DNA of 64,000 nucleotides from an uncultured Oscillospiraceae bacterium (GTDB lineage: Bacteria; Bacillota; Clostridia; Oscillospirales; Oscillospiraceae): assembly GCA_934597165.1 (NCBI GenBank), contig CAKTQP010000007.1, positions 4,463-68,462 on the forward strand. The letters are read 5' to 3'. Positions within the stretch are counted from its first letter, which is position 1, and every line of letters starts with the position of its first letter. Shown here piece after piece: positions 36,778 through 45,443 of this stretch. The notes under the pieces are model-generated. The model saw only the letters and a list, made by a program, of their open reading frames with translations, was not told where the DNA came from and did not search any database. The position numbers were made by a program, and so were the translations under genes.

Positions 36778-37647
36778 TTAGGGCAATTCTTCTCGATGTT
36801 TCATCAGATAGTCGATAAAATATTTGCTTGCGATAGGCAAACTGTTTTTATCCTTGTACACGACGGCAAGGGTTCGGGTGACAGGCGGCTCAATGGGGAG
36901 ACAGGCGATGCGGTAGTTTGTCCTCCGCAGCACCAGTTCCGCCAAAATGCTGACGCCCAGACCTGCTTCCACCATGGTCATGATGGCGTAGTCATCGTGG
37001 AGGGTGTATTGGATGTTGGGGACAATGCCAGCAGTCTCAAACGCCGCCATAGGCTCGCTGTACTGTCCCTCTTCCAATAGAATATAGGGTTCCTGAGCAA
37101 GGTCGGTGAGGCGGACGGCTTTTTCTTTGGCCAGTGGATGGTCTTGGGGAAGGATGGCCAGCATTTGGTCCGATTTGACCGTTTGTGTTTGTAAGTTGGT
37201 CACCGCAAGGGGATTGATGAATCCAAAGTCGATCTGTCCCGTGGCGATCCACTCGGGAATTAGAGTGTAGTCTCCCTGATGGAAGAGAAACTGCACGTGA
37301 GGGTATTGCTGCTTGAACCCGTGGATCAGCTGGGGCATCCAGTGGCAAGTGACGCTGGAGACCGTTCCCACCCGGATGACACCAGTCTCCAGTCCTTTGA
37401 TCTCCGCCGCCTTTTCCAGCATAGTGCGGTATTGGTAGATGGCGCGCTCGATATAAGGGTACAGCTCAGCCCCCTCAAGGGTCAGCTTTACCCCGTATCG
37501 GGAACGGGTCAGCAGCTTCATGGATAGCTCCTCTTCCAAAGATGCGATCATCTGGCTGATGGAGGATTGGGTGTAGCCGAGGGCATTGGCGGCCTTTGTG
37601 AAGCTGCCATACTCTACGATCTTTTGCAGTGCAAGGTATTTGTTCAA
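36778..37647 (-). CDS. LysR family transcriptional regulator
   Basis: A 289-residue regulator: winged helix at 1-60 (YGSFTKAANALGYTQSSISQ) and a LysR substrate domain (about 90-285). The start is a TTG at 37647 with AAAGG upstream. It is divergent from the truncated acetyltransferase at 37759, with a good promoter in between, so that gene may once have been its target. The effector is unknown. Confidence 0.9.
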   Translation of the reverse strand: MNKYLALQKIVEYGSFTKAANALGYTQSSISQMIASLEEELSMKLLTRSRYGVKLTLEGAELYPYIERAIYQYRTMLEKAAEIKGLETGVIRVGTVSSVTCHWMPQLIHGFKQQYPHVQFLFHQGDYTLIPEWIATGQIDFGFINPLAVTNLQTQTVKSDQMLAILPQDHPLAKEKAVRLTDLAQEPYILLEEGQYSEPMAAFETAGIVPNIQYTLHDDYAIMTMVEAGLGVSILAELVLRRTNYRIACLPIEPPVTRTLAVVYKDKNSLPIASKYFIDYLMKHREELP

Positions 37648-37690
37648 TCTTGAAATCGCCTTTCTTAATATTAGTATGAAAAAGATTTGT

Positions 37691-37719
37691 TTTACTTATT
37701 TTATCCCCCACGCTATAAT
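37691..37719 (+). promoter_or_regulatory. Promoter in front of the truncated acetyltransferase
   Basis: TTTACT (37691-37696) and TATAAT (37714-37719) are 17 bp apart, 40 nt before the ATG. It shares the short interval with the start of the LysR gene. Confidence 0.7.
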
Positions 37720-37758
37720 GCCGTCAAGGGAATCCCCTCAGAAAGGAGAAAAGAAGGT

Positions 37759-38040
37759 ATGAAGATCATTCCCTACGAGAAAAAGTACAGAAAAACCTTT
37801 GTAGACCTGAACACAGCATGGTTGGAGCGCTTTTACACGGTGGAACCCTTTGACCAAGATACCATGGATCGGGTGGAGGAGCTCATCGCCGATGGGGCGA
37901 AAAAGCTGTCTTTGATCTCGTGCAGAGCCTTGAAGCCTGCCATTCACATCTATGAGAAGTTTGGATTTCGAGAGGTCCCGCTGGATAAGGCGTTCTGGGG
38001 AGCGGAGAAAGCGGATATTGAAATGGAATATGTGGTGTGA
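37759..38040 (+). pseudogene. Internally deleted GNAT acetyltransferase
   Basis: A 93-residue frame. Residues 1-47 (MKIIPYEKKYRKTFVDLNTA then WLERFYTVEPFDQD) are the beginning and residues about 53-93 (LSLISCRALKPAIHIYEKFG then FREVPLDKAFWGAEKAD) the end of a MarR/GNAT-type acetyltransferase of about 150-160 residues. The middle, including the acetyl-CoA binding Q/RxxGxG/A loop, is missing without a frame break. A promoter and AAAGGAG site are still present. It probably has no acetyltransferase activity. Confidence 0.82.
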
Positions 38041-38124
38041 CGGCACCATGACTGAAAAAGGCGCAGAACGAAGCTTCGTTCTGCGCCTTGCACATGGTTT
38101 TCAAAAAGTGTGGAAAAATTCCGA

Positions 38125-39933
38125 TTATTCCGCTGCCTCTTCCTCGGTCTCCTTCCGGGTGACGGCGATGGACAGATCGTCCAGCTGTGCATCGTCCACG
38201 AAGTCGGGGCAGTTGGTCATCGGCTCGGAGGCGTTCTGCACCTTGGGGAAGGCCAGCACGTCACGGAGGCTCTCAGCGCCCAGCAGCTGCATGACCACGC
38301 GGTCCAGCCCCAGAGCCATACCACCGTGGGGAGGTGCGCCGTACTGGAAGGCGTCGATGAGGTGGCCGAACTTCTGATGGGCTTCCTCGTCGGTGAGACC
38401 CAGCAGCTCGAAGACTCGATTCTGCAGTTCGGGGTCGGTGATGCGGATGGAGCCGGAGGCCAGCTCGATGCCGTTGAGCACCATGTCGTAGCACTGGGCA
38501 CGGACTTCGCCCTTGCGGCTCTCGTCCTCCAGGTAGGGCAGGCACTCGTCCACGATAGCGGTGAACGGATGGTGCATGGCAACCCAGGTCTGCGTCTCTT
38601 CGTCCCAGTCGAAGAAGGGGAATTCCACAATCCACAGGGGCTTGTAGACACCCTTGGGGATGAGATCCAGCTTCTTTGCCACGGTGATACGCAGCTGCCC
38701 CAGGGTGGTCAGACTGTTGTTGTAGCGCTCGTCGGAGATGATCATGATGACGTCGCCCGGTTCGCCGCCGGCCTTGGCGATGATGGCAGCCATTTCTTCG
38801 TCGGTCATGAACTTCTTGAAGGAGGAGGCGATGGAACCGTCCTCGCCCATGCGGATCCAGGCGATGCCCTTGCCGCCGATGCCCTTCACATGGTCGATGA
38901 GCTTGTCCAGTTCCTTCCGGGACAGCGCCTTGAAGGCACCCTTGGCGCAGATGCCGTGGACGCCGCCGCCAGCCTGGAGGGCGTTGGTGAAGACGGCGAA
39001 CCCGCAGTCCTTCACTTCGTCAGCCAGGTTGAAGATCTCCATGCCATAGCGGGTGTCCGGCTTGTCGCTGCCGTACTTCTCCATGGCTTCCTGATAAGTC
39101 ATCCGGGGCAGGGGACCGATGTCGATGCCCATGGCGTCCTTGAATACCCGGCGGATGTAGCCTTCACCGATGGCCAGGACGTCTTCCACGGTGACAAAGG
39201 ACATTTCCAGGTCGATCTGGGTGAATTCCGGCTGACGGTCGGCACGGAGGTCCTCGTCACGGTAGCAGCGGGCGATCTGCATATAGCGGTCAAAACCAGC
39301 CACCATGCACAGCTGCTTGTAAATCTGAGGGGACTGAGGCAGAGCGTAGAACTTGCCCGGATGGATGCGGCTGGGCACCAGGAAGTCACGGGCGCCTTCG
39401 GGGGTGGACTTGATGAGGGTGGGGGTCTCGATCTCCAGGAAGCCATTTTCATCGAAGTAATCTCGGGTGATCTTGGCCACCTTGTGGCGGAACATCAGGT
39501 TCTTCTGCAGCTCCGGACGGCGCAGGTCCAGGTAACGATACTTCAGGCGGAGCATTTCATTGGCCTTGGTGCCGTCCACAATCTCAAAGGGAGGCGTTTC
39601 AGCCTTGCTCAAAATGCGCAGCTCGGTGACGAACACTTCGATGTCACCGGTGGGGATCTTTTTGCTCTTGCTCTCCCGTTCCTGAACGGTACCCACAGCG
39701 GCGACCACGTATTCGCTGCGCAGGCTGGAAGCCTTCTCGAAAATCTCCTTGTCGGTGTCGTCGCCGAAAGCCAGCTGAAGCAGGCCGGTGCGGTCCCGCA
39801 GGTCCGCAAAGATCAGGCCGCCCAGGTCACGCTGCCGCTGGATCCAGCCGCAGACGGAGACGGTTTCCCCAATGTTTTCCGCGCGCAGGGTGCCACAGTA
39901 GTGGGTGCGCTTAAAACCAGTCATGGTATCCAT
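38125..39933 (-). CDS. aspS: Aspartate--tRNA ligase
   Basis: A 602-residue class II synthetase of the bacterial type: anticodon-binding OB fold (MTGFKRTHYCGTLRAENIGE), motif 2 and the bacterial GAD insert, and motif 3 GGMALGLDRVVMQLLGAESL then RDVLAFPK. It attaches Asp to tRNA(Asp); Asp versus Asp/Asn specificity is not decided here. It is the last gene of the hisS-mrr-aspS transcript. Confidence 0.96.
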   Translation of the reverse strand: MDTMTGFKRTHYCGTLRAENIGETVSVCGWIQRQRDLGGLIFADLRDRTGLLQLAFGDDTDKEIFEKASSLRSEYVVAAVGTVQERESKSKKIPTGDIEVFVTELRILSKAETPPFEIVDGTKANEMLRLKYRYLDLRRPELQKNLMFRHKVAKITRDYFDENGFLEIETPTLIKSTPEGARDFLVPSRIHPGKFYALPQSPQIYKQLCMVAGFDRYMQIARCYRDEDLRADRQPEFTQIDLEMSFVTVEDVLAIGEGYIRRVFKDAMGIDIGPLPRMTYQEAMEKYGSDKPDTRYGMEIFNLADEVKDCGFAVFTNALQAGGGVHGICAKGAFKALSRKELDKLIDHVKGIGGKGIAWIRMGEDGSIASSFKKFMTDEEMAAIIAKAGGEPGDVIMIISDERYNNSLTTLGQLRITVAKKLDLIPKGVYKPLWIVEFPFFDWDEETQTWVAMHHPFTAIVDECLPYLEDESRKGEVRAQCYDMVLNGIELASGSIRITDPELQNRVFELLGLTDEEAHQKFGHLIDAFQYGAPPHGGMALGLDRVVMQLLGAESLRDVLAFPKVQNASEPMTNCPDFVDDAQLDDLSIAVTRKETEEEAAE

Positions 39934-39957
39934 AGTTGTTCTCTCCTATTTATTCAT

Positions 39958-40875
39958 TTACAAATCATCATTGAAAAAGTCTGTATCCAGTGATTTCAGA
40001 TGATAGCTTACCGTTGTGGAAACACCTAAATCGTATTCAATCATCAGCTTTGCTAGTGTCTGCCCATCTACTAAAACAATGTGTTGCCGTTTTGCGGATT
40101 CAATAGCACCACTGGAGAAACGAGCAGTTGTGATAAAAAGACCTTTGTTCGCGCCCAATTCTTGCAACGCACCAGAAAATTTCTGTATTTCTGGCCTAGA
40201 AATGGTGGTGTCCATATCCCAGCGTTTTGCTTGAATATAGATTTGGCTAAACCCAAGTTTATCTTCTTTGATAATGCCGTCAATCCCACCGTCGTGGGAG
40301 GGCTTTGTCACTTGAGCGGCATCATCAAATGTTCCGCCATAACCCATTTTTAATAGAAGTTTTACAACAAGGCGCTCAAAGAAAACAGAATCCTGCTTCA
40401 TGATTTCGCTCAGCAAATCTTCCGCGAGAGCGGAGTTAATTTCCTGATAAGCCCTATCTAAAATTTCCTGTGGGGTATCGTTAGAATAATCCTCTTGGCT
40501 TTTATTCTCTGTTTGTTGTTGCTGTATGGGTTCGTTATGTCGTCCAATATAATCTCGAAATGACTCAAAACGGCTGAGCAATTGATTATCGATTACAGGT
40601 TCGGTTTCAAACAGTTCTTTACCACGCGGTGTGATTTTGTAGACACCGCGAGAGATATTCATAACAAGGCCAGCTTTTTTCAAATAAGCTCATGACCAAC
40701 CAGTACGATTCAATAGCTTAGGTTCTCCGCTGGGAACCGTAGCATCTATATCTTCATCAGATAAGTCCAATGTTTCCAAAATAGAACGATAAAGTTCCTT
40801 TTTTGTGTGTTCCTGCTGGTCATATAGTATTTTTAAGACATAAGGGTACAGCTCATTATATTTAGGAATTGCCAT
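39958..40875 (-). pseudogene. mrr: Mrr-type restriction endonuclease interrupted by an in-frame TGA
   Basis: Codons 1-61 (40875 to 40693) and codons 63-305 (to 39958) form one continuous frame broken only by TGA at 40690-40692. The N-terminal Mrr_N winged helix (MAIPKYNELYPYVLKILYDQ) joins across the stop to AYLKKAGLVMNISRGVYKIT. The C-terminal Mrr nuclease core has FFERLVVKLLLKMGYGG, HDGGIDGIIKEDKLG and IYIQAKRW (the D...QxK pattern). Mrr cuts methylated foreign DNA. The stop likely arose from a CGA or TGG codon. It is AT-richer than its neighbours and sits between hisS and aspS, so it looks acquired and then inactivated, unless the TGA is read through. Confidence 0.88.
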
Positions 40876-40887
40876 AACACAAAGAAA

Positions 40888-42249
40888 TTAGTTCTCTTTG
40901 ATGACAGTGCCCTGGTTAGCCTGGGCGATGCCGTCCTGAATCAGCTTCACAGCTTCCTCAAAGGAAACGGTCACCTGTTCGCCCTTGTTCAGATCCTTCA
41001 GCGCCACCACCTTGTCCTGTTCCTCGGTTTCGCCCAGGAACATGGCGTAGGGGATGCCCATCTTGGAGGCGTAGGTGATCCGAGCCTTGAACTTCTTATT
41101 CTCAGCATACAGCTGGGTGCGGATGCCAGCCTCCCGCAGTGCGGTGGCGGTGGCGATGGCGTAGCCCTGCTGTTCCTCGCCCATGGGGATGACCAGCACG
41201 TCAGCGGCAGCGGTGGGCAGGTCGGGATTCAGCATCCCCTGTTCGCCCAGCACGTAGAACAGGCGGGTCAGGCCGATGGAGATGCCCACGCCGGGGAGCT
41301 GCTTGTCGGTGTAGTATTCCGCCAGGTTGTCATAGCGACCGCCGGAGCAGACGGAGCCAATCTCCGGGTGATCCAGCATGGTGGTCTCGTAGACGGTGCC
41401 GGTGTAGTAGTCCAGGCCGCGGGCGATGGTCAGATCCACGGCGAAGTTTTCTTCGGGCACGCCGAAAGCGGACAGGTAACGCACTACAGTGGACAGCTCT
41501 TCCAGGCCGGTGTCGAACAGCTCGTCCTTGCCCTTGTAGCCTTCCAGGGCAGCCAGCACTTCCTGGTTGCTGCCGCCGATGGCGATGAAGTCCAGCACCT
41601 GGTTGGCCACGTCCTCTGCCACGCCGATGTCGTCCATCAGCAGGGTCTTGACTTTTTCTGCGCCGATCTTGTCCAGCTTGTCCACGGTACGCATGACGTC
41701 CTGGCTCTTATCGGCCAGACCCACCATGGAGTAGAAGCCGTTCAGGATCTTGCGGTTGTTGACCCGAATCTGGAACCGCTTCAGACCCAGCTGGGAGAAG
41801 GTGCGATAGATGATGGAGGGGATTTCCGCCTCGTTGATGATGTCCAGCTTGCCGTCACCGATGATGTCGATGTCCGCCTGATAGAATTCCCGGAACCGAC
41901 CCCGCTGTGCCCGTTCGCCCCGGTAGACCTTGCCAATCTGATAGCGGCGGAAGGGGAACTGCAATTCGCCATAGTGGAGTGCCACGTATTTGGCCAAGGG
42001 AACGGTCAGGTCAAAGCGGAGAGCCAGGTCGCTGTCGCCCTTCTGGAAACGGTAAATCTGCTTCTCCGTCTCCCCGCCGCCTTTGGCCAGCAGGACTTCA
42101 GCGGACTCGATGATGGGGGTGTCCAGGGGGGTGAAGCCGTAGAGGGAATAGGTGTTGCGCAGGATCTCCATGATGCGCTCCATCTGCTGCTGGGGGACCG
42201 GCAGTAATTCCATGAAGCCGGAGAGGGTGCGTGGTTTCTGTTTTGCCAT
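40888..42249 (-). CDS. hisS: Histidine--tRNA ligase
   Basis: A 453-residue class II synthetase. Motif 2 (YRGERAQRGRFREFYQADID) and the histidine-binding ARGLDYYTGTVYE are present, and the C-terminal anticodon domain has LVIPMGEEQQGYAIA-like sequence. It charges tRNA(His). A T-box leader precedes it (42298-42565), and the operon continues through the broken mrr gene to aspS. Confidence 0.96.
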   Translation of the reverse strand: MAKQKPRTLSGFMELLPVPQQQMERIMEILRNTYSLYGFTPLDTPIIESAEVLLAKGGGETEKQIYRFQKGDSDLALRFDLTVPLAKYVALHYGELQFPFRRYQIGKVYRGERAQRGRFREFYQADIDIIGDGKLDIINEAEIPSIIYRTFSQLGLKRFQIRVNNRKILNGFYSMVGLADKSQDVMRTVDKLDKIGAEKVKTLLMDDIGVAEDVANQVLDFIAIGGSNQEVLAALEGYKGKDELFDTGLEELSTVVRYLSAFGVPEENFAVDLTIARGLDYYTGTVYETTMLDHPEIGSVCSGGRYDNLAEYYTDKQLPGVGISIGLTRLFYVLGEQGMLNPDLPTAAADVLVIPMGEEQQGYAIATATALREAGIRTQLYAENKKFKARITYASKMGIPYAMFLGETEEQDKVVALKDLNKGEQVTVSFEEAVKLIQDGIAQANQGTVIKEN

Positions 42250-42297
42250 CGGAATAACAATCCTTTCCTTAGAAGTTGGTTAAATTGGGTACAGGGC

Positions 42298-42565
42298 AAA
42301 AAAACGCTCGTCCCAAAGCGGTCAGCGCTATGGGACGAGAGCGAAAAATCATCACTTCGTGGTGCCACCCATATTCGGCGTCTGCTACAGCAGACGCCCT
42401 CTTGCTCCTTCTGTTGCGGGAAGGGGACCGCGTCCGTCTCCGGACCTGCTCCAGCGCTGTCTTCCCCTGCGCCATGTTCGTCCCAGGCTCTCAGCCAGCG
42501 GCCCGGTTCTCTGTCCGACGGTATGCAGGGTACTCATGCGCCTTCGACGCAGTGATGTTCCAACA
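42298..42565 (-). ncRNA. T-box riboswitch leader of hisS operon
   Basis: On the minus strand the conserved T-box stretch GGGTGGCACCACGAAG (42355-42370) is followed by a terminator stem, CGCTCTCGTCCCA...TGGGACGAGCG (42305-42343), and T7. The upstream 190 nt can form the long stem I. Uncharged tRNA would stabilise the antiterminator. The specifier codon (His expected, or Asp) could not be placed with confidence. Confidence 0.92.
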
Positions 42566-42571
42566 GGAACG

Positions 42572-42600
42572 ATTATATCCGGATTGACCGTTTCCGTCAA
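42572..42600 (-). promoter_or_regulatory. Promoter of the T-box/hisS operon
   Basis: TTGACG (42595-42600) and TATAAT (42572-42577) on the minus strand, 17 bp apart, place the transcript start at about 42565, the 5' end of the T-box. Confidence 0.87.
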
Positions 42601-42615
42601 GCCTTTCCGGAAGGA

Positions 42616-43032
42616 TTACAGCAAGAACTGTGAGTTTCTGGGATAGAGGATATTTCTCCAATCCAAGTCACCCCGTGCCAGACCCTGGATGAGCATTTCT
42701 GCGGTGCCCAGGTTGGTGGCGATGGGGACGTTGTTCTGGTCGCAGAGGCGGCAGATGTAGTGGAGGTCGTCTTCATAGGCCGGGTTGCCCGGGTCGGTGA
42801 AGAAGAGCACCATGTCGATCTCGTTGTAGGAGATGCGAGTGCCAATCTGCTGGCAGCCGCCGTGCTCGTGGGACAGGAAGAGGGAGATATCCAGGCCGGT
42901 GGCCTCTTTGATGATATTCCCGGTGGTGTTGGTGGCGCAGAGGGTATGCTTGGCCAGAATACCGCAGTAGGCTATACAGAACTGCGTCATCAGCTCCTGT
43001 TTTTTGTCGTCAGTCATCAATGCAATATTCAT
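42616..43032 (-). CDS. Methylglyoxal synthase-like protein lacking catalytic residues
   Basis: A 138-residue MGS-fold protein. The family frame is clear (FCIAYCGILAKHTLCATNTT then GNIIKEATGL, QQIGTRISYNEIDMVLFF, ATNLGTAEMLIQGLARGDLD). Compared with E. coli MgsA, His19 (AHD) is Asp (TDD), the catalytic base Asp71 in GGDQQ is Cys (GGCQQ) and His98 (PHDPD) is Tyr (AYEDD), while Asp91 (FFTDP) and Asp101 are kept. It probably binds a phosphorylated ligand without making methylglyoxal. ATG at 43032 with GGAG about 11 nt upstream. The neighbour is a MinD-like gene, as minD-mgsA is in many Clostridia. Confidence 0.82.
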   Translation of the reverse strand: MNIALMTDDKKQELMTQFCIAYCGILAKHTLCATNTTGNIIKEATGLDISLFLSHEHGGCQQIGTRISYNEIDMVLFFTDPGNPAYEDDLHYICRLCDQNNVPIATNLGTAEMLIQGLARGDLDWRNILYPRNSQFLL

Positions 43033-43129
43033 GGTCGATCGCACTCCTCTCTATCTATAACATTGCGTTGATATGTGATTTGGTGGGGGAGGGGGGAGGT
43101 GTTTTCCTCCGGTTGCTGTGGAAAACCGC

Positions 43130-43867
43130 TCATTTCCACCCGATGGGCACCCGTTTACCGCACAGACGCTGGGCGATGTTGGCATACCCGCGAGCGGCGC
43201 CCCGATTTTGTTGGGTCACCAACAGTTCGCCCTTAGCGTTGGCCACCGGCACCTTTCGGTCGTCCGGCACCACACCCAGCAGAGGCAGACCCGCCATGTC
43301 CATGGCGTCGTCCACGTTCATCTGAATCTTACGCACCATCCACCGAGAGACCCGGTTCACCACCAGCTTGGCGGGAAGGCCGTAGGGGCGCAGTTGCAGC
43401 ACCACCTGTTGGGCGTCCCGGAGGGCGGCGGTGTCGTTGGTGACGGTGAGGATGGCTCGGTCGGCGCAGCTGGCTGCCAGGTGGAAGCCCTGTCCGATGC
43501 CGGCGGGACAGTCAATGAGGCAGAAGTCGTATTGGGACAAAATCTGTTTCATCAGCGCCTGCATGGCTTCGGTGGTGATGGCCTGTCGGTCAAAGTGCAC
43601 CGGTGCGGTGAGCAGGAACAGGCCGGGGAGCTTGGGGTGCTCCACGGCGGCGCGGGCTAAGGTGCAGCGTCCAAAGAGGACGTCGGTGAAATCCATCAAG
43701 GCGCAATCGGTCATCCCCAGAGCCAAGTCCAGGTTGCGCAGCCCCACGTCCATGTCCAGACAGAGCACACGCTTGCCAGACTTTGCCAGAGCGGAACCGA
43801 TGCCGCAGGTCATAGCCGTCTTGCCGGTGCCGCCTTTTCCTGATGTGATGACGATTGCAGTACCCAT
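43130..43867 (-). CDS. MinD/ParA-family ATPase
   Basis: A 245-residue P-loop ATPase with the deviant Walker A SGKGGTGKTAMT and DMDVGLRNLDLALG typical of MinD. IDCPAGIGQGFHLAA and TNDTAALRDAQQV are also MinD-like. MinC and MinE partners are not adjacent and the C-terminal membrane-targeting helix is not obvious, so a role in division-site placement is probable but not secure. The ATG at 43867 has AGGGAG 7 nt upstream. It lies about 100 nt from the MgsA-like gene. Confidence 0.85.
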   Translation of the reverse strand: MGTAIVITSGKGGTGKTAMTCGIGSALAKSGKRVLCLDMDVGLRNLDLALGMTDCALMDFTDVLFGRCTLARAAVEHPKLPGLFLLTAPVHFDRQAITTEAMQALMKQILSQYDFCLIDCPAGIGQGFHLAASCADRAILTVTNDTAALRDAQQVVLQLRPYGLPAKLVVNRVSRWMVRKIQMNVDDAMDMAGLPLLGVVPDDRKVPVANAKGELLVTQQNRGAARGYANIAQRLCGKRVPIGWK

Positions 43868-43963
43868 TGTAATCTCCCTTAATAGTGATTCATTATACCA
43901 TAAAAACTTGACAAAAAGCAACCGAAAATTCACGTAATGTATGGTCAAGTTTCCTTTTTCTGC

Positions 43964-44665
43964 TCATAATGGAGTCTTTTTCATGCGGGAAAAGCGGCGG
44001 GGATACCCCTTGGGTGTGGGTCGTATTTTTTCCACAACCACCACACGCCGTGTGATCTCCGTCCCCGGAATTTGATACTGTGCCATAGGTCGGAGCTGCC
44101 CGCCCAACTTGGAAATGGCACGTCCGGCGTGCTCCACTTCTTCCTGGCAGTTGTCACTCTTCATGGCCAGGAACCGTCCGCCCACCTTCACAAAGGGCAG
44201 GCAAAGCTCTGCCAGAATCCGCAGGTCTGCCACAGCACGGGACACCGCCAGGTCATAGCTGTCCCGATAGCCCTCCAGCAGCGCCTGTTCCTCCGCCCGG
44301 CCGTGGATGCATTCCACAGGGGCAGCACCCAGCTGTGCGGAAAGCTCCGCCAGCCAGTTCACCCGTTTGGCCAGGCTGTCCAGCAGGGTCAGCTCTATGG
44401 TCGGTTCCACAACCTTCAGCACCATGCCGGGAAATCCAGCGCCGGTGCCCACGTCGATGACCCTCTTTCCCGAAAAGTCTTCCAACGTCAACAGGGCGGC
44501 GGAGTCCAGCATATGCAGGTCCATCACCTGGTCCGGGTCAGTGATAGCGGTCAGGTTCATAACCTGGTTCTGCTCCAACAGCAGGTGACAGTACCGTTCC
44601 AGGGTCTCCGATGGGGTAGGGGAGAGGTGGAGGGCGGTCAGGCCTTGTTCCAGTCGTGTTTTCAT
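43964..44665 (-). CDS. rsmG: 16S rRNA (guanine527-N7)-methyltransferase
   Basis: A 233-residue methyltransferase with VIDVGTGAGFPGMVLKVV (SAM-binding) and AVADLRILAELCLPFVKVGG. It methylates G527 of 16S rRNA in the 530 loop. The normal neighbour mnmG is absent; here it starts right after a small membrane gene (start and stop adjoin at 44665/44666). Confidence 0.95.
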   Translation of the reverse strand: MKTRLEQGLTALHLSPTPSETLERYCHLLLEQNQVMNLTAITDPDQVMDLHMLDSAALLTLEDFSGKRVIDVGTGAGFPGMVLKVVEPTIELTLLDSLAKRVNWLAELSAQLGAAPVECIHGRAEEQALLEGYRDSYDLAVSRAVADLRILAELCLPFVKVGGRFLAMKSDNCQEEVEHAGRAISKLGGQLRPMAQYQIPGTEITRRVVVVEKIRPTPKGYPRRFSRMKKTPL

Positions 44666-45007
44666 TTAGCTGCCTCCCAGGAAAGTCATGAGCTGCTGGA
44701 TGCCGGTGACCAGGAGAAAAAGAGCCAGGGCGCCAAAGAGGACGCCGCCGGCCACATACTTTCCCCAACCAGACAGGGGTTCTTCCGGTTCTACAAAATC
44801 CGGTTCCTCCTCGTGTCCCACTCGTCCGTGCTTGACGATCCAGCTCCGGTTGAAGAACTGAGCGGACAGAGCAGCGGCGGCGGGGAAGAGGACGATGCCG
44901 GTGATGCCAGTGATGAGGGTGGTGGTGGCGATCCAGTAGGTGATCAGCAGAAAGCTGAGGAACACGTAGACCGCCCCCATCATGGCCCAAATGCGTTTTG
45001 TCTTCAT
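44666..45007 (-). CDS. Small membrane protein, unidentified
   Basis: A 113-residue protein with three hydrophobic helices (IWAMMGAVYVFLSFLLITYW, LITGITGIVLFPAAAAL, GVLFGALALFLLVTGIQQL) and a polar middle (HGRVGHEEEPDFVEPEE). It directly follows mscL and precedes rsmG without gaps, so it belongs to the rsmG operon. No family is recognised. Confidence 0.8.
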   Translation of the reverse strand: MKTKRIWAMMGAVYVFLSFLLITYWIATTTLITGITGIVLFPAAAALSAQFFNRSWIVKHGRVGHEEEPDFVEPEEPLSGWGKYVAGGVLFGALALFLLVTGIQQLMTFLGGS

Positions 45008-45418
45008 TTAATTGATGTCGTCTCCTGCATTCTGCTGGGCTTTCAGCAGGTCTCGAATTTCGGTCAGCAGGACTTCTTCCTTGGTGGGCTCCGGTTCAGC
45101 TGCCGGTTCCTCTTCCTTGTGGTGCACCTTGCTCATGGCGCCGTTGATGACCTTCACCATCCAGAACACCACAAAAGAGATGAGCAGGAAGTTGATGATG
45201 GCGCTGATGAGGGTGCCGATGGGGAAGATGCCGATGGTCACCTTGTCAAAGGCGGTCTGGCCGCTGATGAGGGTGATGATGGGCTTGATGACAGCGTCTA
45301 CAATGCCGTTGACGATAGCGGTAAAGGCACCGCCGATGACCACGCCTACGGCCAGGTCGATGACGTTGCCGCGGGAGATGAAGTCCTTAAATTCGCTGAT
45401 CCAAGAAGGTTTTTTCAT
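45008..45418 (-). CDS. mscL: Large-conductance mechanosensitive channel
   Basis: A 136-residue channel subunit: the N-terminal helix and first membrane segment (FKDFISRGNVIDLAVGVVIG GAFT), the loop, the second helix (LISAIINFLLISFVVFWMVK) and a cytoplasmic helical tail. It opens under membrane tension to release solutes in osmotic downshock. It adjoins the parB operon on the same strand. Confidence 0.96.
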   Translation of the reverse strand: MKKPSWISEFKDFISRGNVIDLAVGVVIGGAFTAIVNGIVDAVIKPIITLISGQTAFDKVTIGIFPIGTLISAIINFLLISFVVFWMVKVINGAMSKVHHKEEEPAAEPEPTKEEVLLTEIRDLLKAQQNAGDDIN

Positions 45419-45443
45419 AGTGATCTCTCTCTTTCTCTCGTGT

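Noticed and set aside
36778..36800. A DnaA-box-like TTTTCCACA next to the LysR stop
   Set aside because: Single 9-mers with one mismatch are expected by chance and no second box is nearby.
43081..43130. Possible leader or small RNA in a G-rich stretch between the MgsA-like and MinD-like genes
   Set aside because: No stable stem, promoter or terminator found; only G/T-rich spacer.
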